This document shows positions 29,327 to 41,723 of a stretch of 64,000 bases of DNA, piece by piece; position 1 is the first letter of the stretch, and every line of letters begins with the position of its first letter. Below the pieces are notes generated by a model. That model did no database searches. It saw only the letters and a program-made list of their open reading frames with translations, and was not told where the DNA came from. The stretch is from Microglena sp. YARC. Taxonomy: Eukaryota > Chlorophyta > Chlorophyceae > Chlamydomonadales > Chlamydomonadaceae. The stretch covers positions 55,616,094-55,680,093 of the forward strand of contig CM039463.1 in NCBI GenBank assembly GCA_022414725.1, read 5' to 3'. A program made the translations under genes and the position numbers.

Positions 29327-30081
29327 GCGGTCCTTGAATTTCCCTATGGGGCCTAAACCGGGAACTAGTGTATACAGGTATGTAGGTGGTGGGGGTGGAT
29401 TATATGGGGGAGCGTATGGGGGAGAGTTGAGTGGATACATAACTGTGTGCACCTTACACCCTACACCCTTAAACCTCAACCAAAAACACTATGCTGGAAA
29501 ACTCCAGTGACCAGAATCAAAGTTTTCATAATCCTTTGAAGATGGATTGAGCTGTGGATCCCTTGAAGGTTGTTGAGTTTTTTTCATTTCAACTTCAATG
29601 CAGGGGTGTTTGCTGGGACAAAGCTAAAGAGAGATGGCGCGTTGCAATTCGGCGCCTCAATGAACGGACCCAAACACTTATTGGCCGCTTCATTGATGAA
29701 GTAGAGGCCGCCCTAGCATATGATGCCGCTGCAATTGCTCTAGGGTAAGACCCTACCCCTTCCCTCCCTCCTCACCATCCTCCCTCCCTCCCTATATATA
29801 TATATATATGGCTGCCACATTCTATTAATCGTCACCTCTAGCTCTAGCTCCAGCTCTCTCTAGCTATCTAGCTCTCCTTTGCTCCCGCCCTCTCTCGCTC
29901 TCTTAGCATCAGCTCCACAATGATTTTCCAACCATATAACCTATTAACCAGTTCAACAATAACTGAATGCGCTATCCATCTTTCTATCTATCATTATCAG
30001 CAGTAGCAGCGTCATGATTTAATGTGCACACATTGTTCTCTGGAGCCTGGGGGGTCGCTTGGGTGGTGTGTGTGTGGGTGT

Positions 30082-30112
<31 letters not shown>

Positions 30113-31035
30113 GGGGAGGGGGCTCGACCCTAGGCTCGACTGCTTTAGGGACCTAGCTCGAGACCAGAATTCAGAACGCGCATCTGAATGCGGCTCGTGC
30201 GAAGCAGGGTGCGAAGGTCACTAAGATATCTGGATGGTGCCTGGATATACCTTCAAGGACATCCACCAATTACACCCTGGGTGTAACCGTCTAATGACTG
30301 CAGATTAGTGCTCCTCTTGTTAAGCCCATTTCAATGGTGTATCTCACGCAAAAAAATAGAATCGGCAAGAAAGTTACAACAGTACAAATACAGTTGTTCA
30401 GAAGTCTACTCCCCCCCCCCCCCCCCCCCCCCCTCCCCCCCCTGTGAGTATTGACACCAACTCAACGGTTTCGAGGTTTACTCAGCATTCGATATCCATG
30501 TTGATGATGCGGTACATAATATGTTATCTTACCCCCCTCTGGCTTAAACCTGTTACCAATTACAGTTAAATTCATTTTTTTTATTGACATGCCTCTCGAT
30601 TGTTCTGTTGAGGTTAGCAACATATTTTTTCATCCTATCATTTCTCTTTGAGCCTATCACTTTACCGATTCTATGCATGCTACCTTCACGCATCCAGGAT
30701 TGTTTGTGATTCGATGGCGTCCAGTTTATCAAGTGTTCTTATAATCAGCCCTTCCTGATAATTTGCTGAGGTTGGGCTGGCTCCTTTACCCTATCTGGCC
30801 ACCCCTGGACTGTAATACACACACCCATTCCGCATCCAGGAAATTAAATGATCTTAATTTCCCAGAGAAGGTGTTGGAGGCCATGATCACTGATTCGCTG
30901 CTCATCAAGCTGTTCAAGACCACTGACAGGGACAAGGTTGAGGAGATGGTGGAGCAACATCAAAAAGAGAATGGCAATGCAATGAGCGAAGAGTGGAAGG
31001 CCCTCCTCAAGAGGAATTTGAATCCGATGCCTGAG
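29327..31035 (+). CDS. AP2-III upstream module: exons B0, C0, D0
   Basis: B0 29327-29377 (RSLNFPMGPKPGTSVYR), C0 29604-29744 (GVCWDKAKERWRV, LIGRFIDEVEAALAYDAA, IALG) and D0 30840-31035 (LNDLNFPEKV, LLIKLFKTTDRDK, ending MPE) join in one continuous frame with matching phases. Together they make a canonical AP2 domain with the SVYRGV start and the LNFP end. D0 exits in phase 0 and the next AP2-III exon (32645) enters in phase 0, so this is probably the first AP2 domain of a three-domain protein. The exons feeding B0 were not identified. Confidence 0.7.
30085..30450. repeat. (GT)n, poly-G and poly-C runs in the C0-D0 intron of AP2-III
   Basis: GT repeats then about 20 G at 30070-30120, and about 30 C at 30412-30443. 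The sequence between them (30170-30340) matches 21895-22085 and 60780-60925. Confidence 0.9.
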
Positions 31036-32644
31036 GTGGGTGACTGGAGGGGGGGTATGGTTTAGATTGTTGTAGAGTTGGGGGTGGGGGTGTAGGGTTT
31101 GGCATTGTTTTTTATTTCATATTCATGTAGGTCAGCCAGTCCAAAATGTGCAACGCAAGCCTGGTTCCTGGACAGTTGTGAAGCTCAGTCATGTAGAGCG
31201 AAGCTTGGCGAGAAGCGCAGCCTGTTTAAGGGGGATTTTATTTTCGGGGTCCCTAAGGAAACATGCATTTTGCGCATACATGACATATGTTACACACTAT
31301 TGTAACAACTTTGTCAAGGCTCTGAATTGTACAGAAAAGTAACCACAAGTCTTATAATAAAACCTAGCCCCAACATCCCTACAAACCACATTATCATTAA
31401 GTCATCATCAATACACAGTCCTTGCGTAGCATAAGAAAAGGGTCTGCTACCTCATCCTCAACCACCCCATGCTAGCTACCCCATCCTGTGCTACCTCATC
31501 CTCAGCTACCATATCCTCACCTACCCAACGCTCAGCTACCTCATCCTGCGCTGTATTTTAGCATAAGAAAAGGGTCTGCTTGATCATATCACATCATGAA
31601 AAATGTGAAACTGTCAACTGTGATGGCACACACAAGACACACACATACACACACAAACACAATAACTCCCCTCATCACACATGTCTCATGTGTTGGTGCA
31701 ACCTCTTCGGGCATGGCCTCGACCTCATGAGGCTGATCAGCCTAAAACATTAACAGGGGCGGGCAGCGCAGGCGCGTGCGGTTTGGTGCGGTAAATTTCG
31801 CTCATGCCTCATGCCTTTGCAACAATCAATCAACCAATCAACCATCAGTCAAACAAAGTAACTTCAGGACTCAGACTCTATATTGTTCATGTGTACTGTC
31901 TAATCTTGGGCACTTGGGCCCATGCATGAGTCACTCTCAGAGTTCTAACTTGGTGACCTCCACAAGGTGTCTAACCAGGGTTGGGCCTGGACTAGCCTGG
32001 GCCCAACCCAGGTGACAGAGGTGCGACAGAGGGCTCAAATTACTTCACTGGCGTCGCAAACGCAAGGCCCCTGTCAGGGGGAACTTTCAAACCTGAGCGT
32101 CGCAACAGCGGCGCACCGAGTACCTCAATTTGCACGTCGCACAATAAAAAACTCTGAGGGTTGAGGTGGGTGGGTGGGTGGGATGGGTAGAGAGGGATGG
32201 GTGTGTGGGTGTGTGTGGGGTGTGTGGGGGTAGAGGGGGATGTGTGCTGGTGGAGGGGGTGGGGGATAGAGGGGGATGGTGGGTAGGTGGGTGGTGGTGT
32301 GTGTGTGTGTGTGTGTGTGTGTGGGGGGGGGGGGGGGGTGTGGGGGGGGGGGGGGGGGAGGTCTTCTTGTTTCGGCTACGCATATGAGCATATAGAACTA
32401 GAGGTCTTGAGAAGAAAGTTAATTTGCCACATCTGCTACATGCATTCCAGAGCACACCACATAATGCTTATCTTGTGACTTACACCCTGACAAAAGTAGT
32501 TGAGAGTGCAAGGAGAAGATGCATCCCCCCAGCCCCAAACTCCACCCCCAACCGCCACTTTAGAGGGACTAGGTGCTGGCAATGCGTGCGAATGTAACTC
32601 ATTGGCGTCAACTCCCTCCCAGTAGGAACCCGGGGCTACTGCAG
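31036..32644 (+). other. D0-to-exon-1 intron of AP2-III
   Basis: The intron begins GTGGGTG and ends CTACTGCAG. It holds the MITE-like segment at 31938-32156, GT repeats and poly-G (32170-32358), and then the conserved block CTTCTTGTTTCGGCTACGCA that also follows the poly-G in the D-E introns. Exon 1 therefore occupies the position exon E has in the second module. Confidence 0.6.
31938..32156. mobile_element. Degenerate relative of the 315-bp hAT MITE
   Basis: The right end (GTCGCACAATAAAAAACTCTG) matches the right end of the 5022-5336 element (GTCGCACAAATAAAAAACACTG), and the left end starts CAGAGTTCTAAC. The interior has the same GGTGCGAC/GGCGTCGC words. No 8-bp target duplication could be matched, so the ends are approximate. 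Confidence 0.5.
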
Positions 32645-33112
32645 TACTGCATGGCTACAGAGAAGAGTGATTTCACACCTGTGTGGCCAATCCCAATGCC
32701 ACAGGTTCTAGACTTGCTTGACAGGAGAGCACAAGTGGGTGCTCAGAACCATGGCTACAAATGTGTGATGTACGAATCAGGCCTCAATGGGACAAAGCCT
32801 GTAAGGCCGTATCGAGGCAGAATCAATCTCAACGCAAAGGAGCAAGCTGAGCTACCAGAGAGTCTCTGGGCTGGTGCTTTCAAGGAAAAACATAAGGTAA
32901 CATGATGCTTGTAATCTCTGGTGTTAGGACTGGATTGGATAATAACACATCTGATAGCTTGATGTTGATGGATTACTTCTAATTGTGTTACTTGTGAGTG
33001 TTTCAACTTGTGAGTGTTCAACTTATTTTATATTTAAATGTAATTTGATGCATGATATTGTTGCATTATTTAATTACTAGTGCCTAATTACTAGTGCCTA
33101 AATACTAGTGCC

Positions 33113-33215
33113 TAATTAGTGTTTTTTTCAAGAAATTGCAGGCCAATTTGGTAGCCACAGGTGGGGACCACAGGCTCATCCTGGGACGGTGCAGTAGCAC
33201 CGTCTGTAGAGCGCA
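33113..33215. repeat. MITE-end-like segment and 14-15-bp repeats
   Basis: TACTAGTGCCTAAT-type units occur about four times at 33077-33118. They are followed by AGTGTTTTTTTCAAG and a block nearly identical to 5050-5115 (GGCCAATTTGGTAGCCACA, CTCATCCTGGGACGGTG), which is the left part of the 315-bp hAT MITE. No right end is clear. Confidence 0.55.
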
Positions 33216-33427
33216 AAGCGCCGCTATTTTTAAGGGGGGTACGGGGGGCGTAGCCCCCCGGGATTTTTTTTGGGGGGGGGGCTTAAAAAACATGCATTTT
33301 GCATATGGATGCCATAAGTTACACTGGTTTGTGACAACTTTGTCAAGCCTCTAATTGTACAGAACATTCACACACTAGTCTTGTACTATACAACCCAGCC
33401 CGGTAAACCCAAAACCCTTAACCCTCC

Positions 33428-33429
33428 CG

Positions 33430-33465
<36 letters not shown>
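33428..33465. repeat. Poly-C run
   Basis: More than 30 consecutive C in the exon 1-A intron of AP2-III, followed by C/T-rich sequence to about 33660. Confidence 0.95.
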
Positions 33466-33466
<1 letters not shown>

Positions 33467-36279
33467 AATCACACACATACACAGAAATAATCCCCTACTT
33501 CTCCATCATCTCTCCCTCTCGTTACCATCATCCCCCATCCCTCCCCTGCCACGGACTTTCCTCCCCCCCCCTCCCCTCCCTCCCCTCCCTCCTCCCATCC
33601 ATCCACCCACCCCACTCTTCTCCCTTCTGTCCTTTCCCTTCCTCCCTCCCTGACCTCCGCACCCACAAACACATGCATACTCCCCTAATTCTCCCTACCT
33701 CTTCCCGCCACTTTAGCCGCGGGCTTTGCTTATGCCAAAAGATGAACATGACAAAGAGCAGCCACAACTCACAGCCGTTTGCACGTATTCCGGCCCCGCT
33801 GAGAACTCCGGACTTTCACATTCTCTAAGCCGCTTACTGGCAGCTATTGAATGGTTTCTCGTGTGCAGTTATCCAGTTGTGTGTACAAGCAGTTAGTTTA
33901 TGTAGCAGGGGCCTTCATTCAGCCCACTTTTTGTCACGCTTCTCACTATAGCATTGCCATCAGCAATATGATTCATGATGAAAGGGAAAGAGCGCGCAGA
34001 GATGTTGGGAAGCTTGCCATGGGAAGAGAGCGCGCAAGACACAATGGCCATGGAAGTAACACCACCAACCACGCGATTGACCATAGCAAAGGCAGTGCGA
34101 CGGCAGGGTGAGATGGCGAACGAAGTGCGCTTGCGTGAGACAGATTAAGGAAACGTTTACAGGAGAAACACAGCTGGTTGTTTGAATTTGCAGCCTGCCA
34201 GCTGAATGTGACGGTTCTGAGTGATACGACCATCCCTATGTTTTGAATCATGTAGATATATGAGATTGTGAAGACAGTCATCCCGAGGGATATTCACCCA
34301 CATTGCCTCATATGTATATAATTATATTAACATGATTATTTTTGCAATTTTTGTTGTTCAGGCAATCAGCACAAATACCTTCGATACTGCTGAGGAAGCT
34401 GCCAAGGCGATTGACAGGTGGGTGCCCGCATTGCTCCTCATTCTTGATATGGCTAAAGGGCAAGGATGAGATGCTGACTACAAGCTGTTACACGAAGCCC
34501 AAATTATAAACAATGGTGCTTGCTAGGGTGTTGGCATGCAATGTTGTGTGTCCTCCTTCCCCCCTCCCCTTCCGGCGCCTTCCACCTCTTTCCCCTCTTT
34601 CCACCATTCACAACCACCACCCTGACTCCCCTGTCCCTGCTAGGGTGTTGTACAAGATCGGGCGACTCAGCTCGATCAACTTCCCTCTCTCAGAGGAGGA
34701 GAAGGCTGAGCTAGAAAGCATCAGCATGGAGGAGCTCATTGCAAGCTTCAGGCAGGCTGGACAGTGCAAGCGGGGAACTAGTGTTTACAGGTATGGTGGT
34801 GGTGTGTGGTGTGTGTGGTGGAGGGTTGGATGGAGTGTATGGGGGGGGCGTTGGGTACCAAACTGTGTACACCCTACAACTTACACCCTTGACCTGAGCA
34901 CGGTGATAACAACCTTCAGAACACTCAAGTGGCCAGACCCAGTGTGTTTCAGAATGCTTTGAAGATGGGTTGAGTTGTGGATCCCTTGAATGTTGTTGAG
35001 ATTTTTACATTTCAACCCCACTGCAGGGGTATTAGCTGGCACAAGGCTGGTGAGAAATGGAAGTTTCGGATTTCCGCGCCTCAATGAACATGCCCAGACA
35101 TATGTTGGTTTCTACATTGATGAAGTAGAGGCCGCCCAAGTATATGATGCCGCATCCATCGCTCTAGGGTAAGTCCCTCCCCCTTCCCTCCACCCTCCCT
35201 CTCTCCTTCCCTCTCCCCTCCTTGTCCTTCATTGCTCTGGGGTAACTCCCTCCCCCATCAGATCCCCTATCAATCCCCCCTCCTCGTCTACTGCCACCTT
35301 GTAGTGTCTCCATGTACCAGACTGCATAAGAAGATATGTATAATTAATGCTACTGCCAAAGAGGGCAAGCAGCCTTAAGCTGAAACCATGCGCAACTGCA
35401 TACTTTAACTTGCTCACAATTGAAATCAAATGACATCCAAAGAAATATTTTTGAGTGGAGATGCCTCTTGATTGCACTGTCGAGGTGAGATACAGAACCT
35501 TTAATTATATCATTTCCCTTTAAGCCTACCAAGTTACCAATTCAATGCAGAAGCCTACCTTAAGCGCATCAGGAGTGTTTGCATCCAGGATTGTTTGCAA
35601 TTTGTTGGTTTCCAGTTTGTAGAGTGTTCTCATGAAGAGCCCTTTTTGATGATTTACCAAGGTTAGGCAGGGTGTTTAAGCCTATCTGGCCATACCTGGA
35701 CTGTTACACACACACTCACACAAGCACACACATTCTGCATCCAGGAAAACAGAGGGCCTTAATTTCCCCGAGAAGGTGTCGGAGGCTACTATCACTGATG
35801 CGCTGCTCTGAAAGCTGTTCAAGACCACTGACAGGGACAAGGTCGTGGAGATTGTTGTGCAGCATCAACAAGAGAAGGGCAATGAATTGAGCGAAGAATG
35901 GAAAGCCCTCCTTAAGAGGAAGTATTTCCAATGCTAAGGTGGGAGACTGGAGAGGGGGGGTCGGGAGGGGGGGGGGGGGGGGGGGGGGGGTATGATTTGG
36001 ATTGGAGGTTGACTAAAAGGTTGAAGGGGTGCGTGTGTTTGTATGTGTATGCGTGTGGGTTGGGGGCTTCTTGTTTTGGCTACACATAGTATGGCTACAC
36101 AAATCATGTAAAAAAATAAGTCTTCAGCATTCAAGCAATTCCCCTTTCTGCTGTGCCAGAGTACACCACATGATGTTTGTATTGTAGACTTACGCCCTGG
36201 TAAAAGTATACGTGAGACGGCGTGAGAGTGTAATAATTCAAACCGGAATTAATAAACTTTGACTGTTATGATTCATATA

Positions 36280-39200
36280 CATATATGTACACTTAGTTGA
36301 TTGTATGAGGATGGTTGGAAGACCCCCCTGGAAGTCGGGGAGTGGGCTTGTCTTGGGCAATGTGCATGTATTATTATCGACGTGCCGGTACTGTACTATG
36401 GACTTCGAACAAAATTGTTCAAAATGTCAGCTGCGCCTCTTCAGCTGCGAGCGTTGCCACTATTCATCTCAAGCATGCACACTTCCGCCATGCGATCGCA
36501 TCGCCTTCATCATGGTTGGCAGCCATTTATCGCGATTTATTTGACTTTCTTCAGACCTTCATGGCCATTCCGTCTCACGCATATTTTTGCCAGGGCTTGT
36601 GGCTTCTTCCGCCCCCCCGCCTTTATCTCACACGCATACCATTCCAACCCACCCCCAGCCAGACCCATAGTATGCCCTGCATTCCCCGACCCTCTCCCTG
36701 CCCCTTACCCCGTCCACCCACATACACACTCTCTCCCCAACACCACACAAACACTGCCATCCCCTCCCCTGAGAACTTACGAACGCTTGCATAGCTACCT
36801 ACCCTGCAAAGAAAACCGTACCCACGCAATCGCTAAAGCTACATTCCTGAAGCTTCTTCTTTCGCCTCATTTGCCCAGTCGGGCAAGTGGTGTTGCCGGA
36901 ATTCATTTATCACTGCGGAAGGTATCATCGAGCAAGATTCGCACAACAGGTGCAACTGCTTCTGCTACTGTTGGGCGGTAGACAAAAGTTATTAAAATCC
37001 TGTTGCTACATGTTCAAGTTAAAGTCAATAAAGGTATTCCATGGAGTGAACTCTGTCACGCACTCGCTGTCGCACGATTTGCATCAACAGATTTTCCGAT
37101 GCATTGGGAAGAGGCTGCAGGCATCGGATTAGCGGTGCAAGGGCGAGAACGCTGAGGGAGAAGGAAAATAAAATCGTATGCTTTTTCTAGTACGGTAGCC
37201 CGTGTGGCCGGTGGCCACACCTACACACGCAGACAAACTGCCCCCACCCCTACCATAGTATGGTGCCCGTTTGGCATTTGGCCGCACCTGTTTGGGGCTG
37301 GGTTACAGAATGGTTTAAATTTGTACTCCCCCCCACCCCTCACATGAACACACAGCCATATGATGTTTTCCCCACTAAAAACAATGAGCACCCCCACCCA
37401 CCCACCCACCTTCCCCCCCCTTCCCTCCCGTTGGTCGCACCTGTTTTGGGCTGGGTTACATGACAGATTTTATGCCAGTTTTGTCTGCCAATTCATTGCA
37501 ACTGAAAACACTGGCGGACGCATATGCCTTGAGATGGTCCCTTGTGCACCCACAAGCACCACATGCCACAGTATTCCCCCCCCCCCCCCCCGCCCAGTTA
37601 TCTCCACCCCTTCCACCCCACCCAGCCATTGTACCCCCACCAACAAACAACCTACCTTGCACTTTAACATTTCCTGACATATTTCCTGCCCCTACCCCTT
37701 ACCCCACACCAGCCATCACACCAGCCCCCACCCTCTCCCAACTCTCATCCCTCCCTCCTCGCACACACACCTACCAGCACACACATACTCCTTATCTGCC
37801 CTCCTCCACTTTAGCCGAGGGCTTTGTCATAGCTGAAAGGCAAACAGGACGAAGAGCAGGCTGCAGATCCAACCCATTGACAACGTTTGCGCGCCCTGAC
37901 TCCGCTGATAGCATCGGACCTGCGCGATTGCGGACCTTCCCTGCCACTTCAGCTGTGATCGACAGCCTACCCCACTGAGGAAACTGAACCTGTGCAATCG
38001 CAACCGTACATACCTGAAGCTTCTTCGCGAGCATGTATTCAGGTCGGCCGAGGACCTATCCTGTCCACACAAACTGCTCCCGAAGTCAACTCGATCTGAG
38101 ACTTGGGAACATAGCTAGGTTCGTCCATTCAAATTTGCCGCGTTATCGCTATGGCAAAATGCACAGGCGACATGTCTTCTCGAATGCAGTGGGAAGAAGT
38201 TGCAGCCAAGTTGCAGAAATTAAATGTTCGGTTAGACTTAGGGCGAGAAAGCTCAGCGAGATTGTTCATTTAGTCAACTTTGCCACGTGCTTGCCATGGC
38301 ACAATGCGGAGCAAAATGTTTTTCCAATGCAATGGGACGAAATTGCAGTCAAGTTTCTGACATGCAATGGGATGGATGGGATTCGAAAACTTGTGCCAGG
38401 TCATCTGACAGACCACGTCACCTTCCGTTGTGCGCAGCGACAGGTCTCTTGATGCAAGGGGTTGGTCTTGCAGAGATGCAGGGGAAAAGCTTGCAGGAAG
38501 ACAAACTGTAGCGCTGCCGAAATCAGGTGGACAAACTCGGGCGGGAAAAGGAGAAATCGGGCGGGATGCGCAACAGGTAGAATATGCAGGAGGCGCGGGT
38601 CGCATAAGACAGATTTTTGCGGGAGGCAAAATCAGGCAGAAGTTTCAAGCAGGAGGATAAAAAAGCGTGAATTGCTGGCTCCCCGGGAAGTCAGTTTAAG
38701 TCGTTACGCGATGAACACACACGACCACGACCGCCATGATTTCTTTATACATACTAGTACGGTAGCCCGTGTGGCCGGTGGCCACCCCCCACCCCCACCC
38801 CCCACCCAGGTCATGGGTCCTAGTCTGTCTGGGTTACATAACGGGTAACGCCCTTGTATATGCACCCCCCCCCCCCCCCCCCCCCCCCCCCTCTCCTTTC
38901 ACACAGTCAAGAAATCAGCCATCTCAGCCCTTGCTCGACGCTCCTGCCCTGCCTCTCCCCCCCCACACACACACACACACCTCTTCTCCCTACCTATTCC
39001 CCTTCTGCTTCAGGTGTGGCCTCCCACCCTGTCAAACAACCATACCATCCCCCCTCCCCCCATCCTGACTCTCCCTACCCCTCACCCCCCCCATCCACAC
39101 GCACTCTCTTTCTCTCACCTTTACCCGCCCACCACCCTCCCTTCCCCCAACCACCAACACGCACACACAATCTTCTTCTCCCTACCTCGTACCCTTCACT

Positions 39201-40730
39201 TCACCCTGTGGGATTCAATCGTGCAGAAAGAGGGACTCGCTGTGCTTCGAACCTACCAACATTGCGAACGCTCAGATTCCGATCACCCCAATAACACCGG
39301 ACCGGTGCAATTGCATGGCTACAAACCTGCGGCTTCGTCTTCTCGTACAGTGCCCCAGTCGATACTCGGTCAACTCAGAACAGCAAAAATAGCAGCAAAG
39401 TACTTCATATTCTATACAACGAAAAGAGCTTGCAAAGATGGGATGAGCGTGGCAAGCGCGAGAGTGTCCAGGGGGACGGAATGGCCATGGCAATCTGAAC
39501 AAAGGTAATTAATCGCAACTGGATGCCAATCACTACGAATGTGATGCGATGGCATGGCAAAATTGCGCATGCGTGAGATGAATGGTGGCAACGCTCGCAG
39601 ACGGGGGAAAAAAGCATCACGATCTGAAGGCCTGGCTTGATTATGATCATGGCATAACTCCTCAGGCTGGGCAGCATAGTCTTCGCGCCTGGATTGGTTA
39701 CCAGCTTCGTGTTCTTCCTCAGGCACGGTAGCTCGTTCCTGACTCCTTGCGAGATTCCCAGCATGACGTAGCTCCTCGGATCGGGCGGGCATCACGTCGA
39801 CGCTTGTTGGCTATTTCCCTGTCTTCCTTGCTCTGGCAAGCTCGCTTTGAGAGCTGGCTGGCGGTGTTGCGGGCCCTCCTGTCTATTAGGACCGTTGCCA
39901 TCAGAGAGGTTGCCATGCATCATGGTCGCATAATCTGTGAAGAACTGAAAGCTATTATTCCGAGCGCCATGCCAAGCCATATGAGGGTCGGCTGGTGACC
40001 TCCGAGGGGAGGATCTTCTGATTCTAAATGTCTCGCCGTCATAGTATGGGAGGCAGTTGTGGACATGCTATGAGCGCGCGCGCTTAGCTTCGCGCATCTG
40101 CAGTTTTGGTATTTGAAAATTCCGCTAGGCGGGGAGTTGCTAGTTGGATGAACGAAAAGTCGGTTGCAAGTCGGTTACACTCCGCACGCCCATGGCACGT
40201 GGGTACGCGATGATGACACCACCACGACCACCACGACCACGACCATTATTTCTTTATATATATAGATATATAGATGTACTAGTAGGGTAGCCCGTATGGC
40301 TGTTGGCCACCTTCACCCCTTCACACACAAAAAAACCTCCAAAGGTTAATTTAGGCTATGACTTTGCTACAAAACGTCATGGACATTTCTAAGTACACAA
40401 TTTTTCCGGTGTGCGCATGTCCCTCTCTTGTAATTGTTACTCGCTCACACGCTTGTATTGGAAATATTATGTATACACAACGCAGACACAACGTGTTCAG
40501 TGTGCACATGACCCTGCCCTGCATTTATCACAAAGAACTTGAGTCATGTATAGCAAAATGCCATGTGCCACATGCCCCCTTGCACACACAAACACACCCC
40601 TCCCCCGGTCACTCCTCCTCCCCCCCTCCCTTCTTTCCCAAGCTCCCTCCTCTCCGTCCCTCATGCCCCCTTTACCTGCCCTCAAATACACACACACACA
40701 CACACACACTCCCCCACTCACGATGTGCAG
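36280..40730. mobile_element. Composite insertion in the AP2-III D-E intron
   Basis: This segment is absent from the equivalent introns of AP2-I and II. Three copies of a start sequence, GTAGCCCGTGTGGCCGGTGG (or a variant), lie at about 37195, 38761 and 40278. Each is preceded by CTAGTA and, for two copies, by T/A-rich TTTCTTTATA with ACGACCACGACC upstream. Units are about 1.5 kb. Element X occurs at 39430-39620 and inverted at 36400-36600. No transposase, RT or Rep/helicase motif was recognised in any frame. Poly-C runs occur at 37577-37590 and 38868-38890. Confidence 0.5.
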
Positions 40731-41723
40731 GGCCAGGGTCTCGCTGCTGCCAGCAGTCACCAGAATGATCCATCACCTAGGAAGAAAAGGAGGAGGGAGA
40801 GGAGGGGTGAAGTGATGAGTGGGGGAGAAGATGCCGAGCCCCCTCAGGTGGTACATGCTGGGAGTAGGGGTCTTCGTGAGTTTGGGGACCCCCTGGTGAT
40901 TGGTGATCAGGAGCAGCAGCAGCAGATACTGTGTACAGATGGGCTGATGGCTCCTGCGGGTCTGCCAAGGGCTGTGGTAGTAAAGCAAGAGCCAGGCTGT
41001 TTGGAGGAAGCTGGTGGAGCTCTTCCTGGCCTTGTGATCCCTGCCCAGGCATCCATGTTCCCCGCTCAGGGTTATACATTGTATTCCCAAGAGCTTGCCT
41101 TAGTTCTCCCTACAAGCATGGACACACAGCTTGGCCCTAGCCTGCTGGAAACAATGGCCTTCGAGAGCATCAGTGGCTGGATCCCACTAAATGACGGTGA
41201 ACATGTAACTGAGGGTGAGCCTCATGCTCAGTCACCACATTATCAGGTACCACATCCTCAACTACATCATACTGGTGGGCTGATGGCTCATGTGGATCTG
41301 CAAAGCACTGTTGTAGTAAAGCAGGAGCCAGACTGTCTAGAGCAAGCTGGTGGGGCTCATCCTGGCCTTGTGTTCCCTGCCCATGCATCCATGTTCCCCG
41401 CTCTGGCTCCTGCATTTTCTTCCCAAGAGCATGCCTTAGTCTTCCCTACAAGCATGGGCACCCAGATTGGCACTAGCCTGCTTGACACAATGGCTTTTGA
41501 GAGCATCAGTGGCTGGATCCCACTGGATGGTGGCGTAAGTGTAACTGAGGATGAGCTTCATCCTCAGCCACCTCATCCTCGGCCACCACATCCTCAGCCA
41601 CCACTCGCTCAGCCACCACTCGCTCAGCTACCTCATCTTGCGTTACCCCACGCTCAGCTACCTCAAGGGGTGACCAAACTAGATCCTGATTCAGCTGCGA
41701 CAGGATGGATAGCTTTTGAATGA
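40731..41723 (+). CDS. AP2-III terminal exon E, longer form with duplicated module
   Basis: The frame is open for 330 codons to TGA. It starts at the GQG position of the other E exons; the GRKRKK and acidic parts are missing, and CACGATGTGCAG at 40719-40730 would act as a phase-0 acceptor behind a C/T-rich tract. It retains the basic cluster RKKRRRERRG. The conserved segment occurs twice: TDGLMAPAGLP, VVVKQEPG, LPTSMDTQLG, ESISGWIPL, then TGGLMAHVDLQ, VVVKQEPD, FPTSMGTQIG, ESISGWIPL. It ends in a His/Pro/Gln-rich tail (PHPQPPLAQ-like repeats) and GWIAFE. This probably shows the ancestral C-terminus. Confidence 0.65.
   Translation, partial: GQGLAAASSHQNDPSPRKKRRRERRGEVMSGGEDAEPPQVVHAGSRGLREFGDPLVIGDQEQQQQILCTDGLMAPAGLPRAVVVKQEPGCLEEAGGALPGLVIPAQASMFPAQGYTLYSQELALVLPTSMDTQLGPSLLETMAFESISGWIPLNDGEHVTEGEPHAQSPHYQVPHPQLHHTGGLMAHVDLQSTVVVKQEPDCLEQAGGAHPGLVFPAHASMFPALAPAFSSQEHALVFPTSMGTQIGTSLLDTMAFESISGWIPLDGGVSVTEDELHPQPPHPRPPHPQPPLAQPPLAQLPHLALPHAQLPQGVTKLDPDSAATGWIAFE

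Larger units (their letters stand above)
32645..41723 (+). pseudogene. AP2-III main module: exons 1, A-E, with several lesions
   Basis: Exons: 1 32645-32896, A 34362-34417, B 34644-34790, C 35027-35168, D 35745-35938, E 40731-41723. Exons 1, A and B are open (YCMATEKSDFTPVW, PMPQVLDLLDRRAQV, FDTAEEAAKAIDR, INFPLSEEEKAELE, GTSVYR). Exon C is 142 nt instead of 141: an extra base at about 35072-35078 breaks the frame before LNEHAQTYVG. Exon D has an in-frame TGA at 35809-35811 and is 194 nt. Exon E is nevertheless open for 330 codons. A methionine (32651) in exon 1 could be an alternative start. About 4.4 kb of unrelated repeats sits in the D-E intron. The lesions suggest decay, unless some are assembly errors. 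Confidence 0.6.

Noticed and set aside
31930..32164. Target-site duplication for the MITE relative
   Set aside because: The 8-mers beside CAGAG and CTCTG (GTCACTCT and AGGGTTGA) do not match, so no insertion site is claimed.
36301..36981. 226-codon plus-strand frame and its mirror at 39412-39795
   Set aside because: Both derive from opposite orientations of element X; Pro/His-rich extensions come from C-rich repeats. No domain is recognisable.
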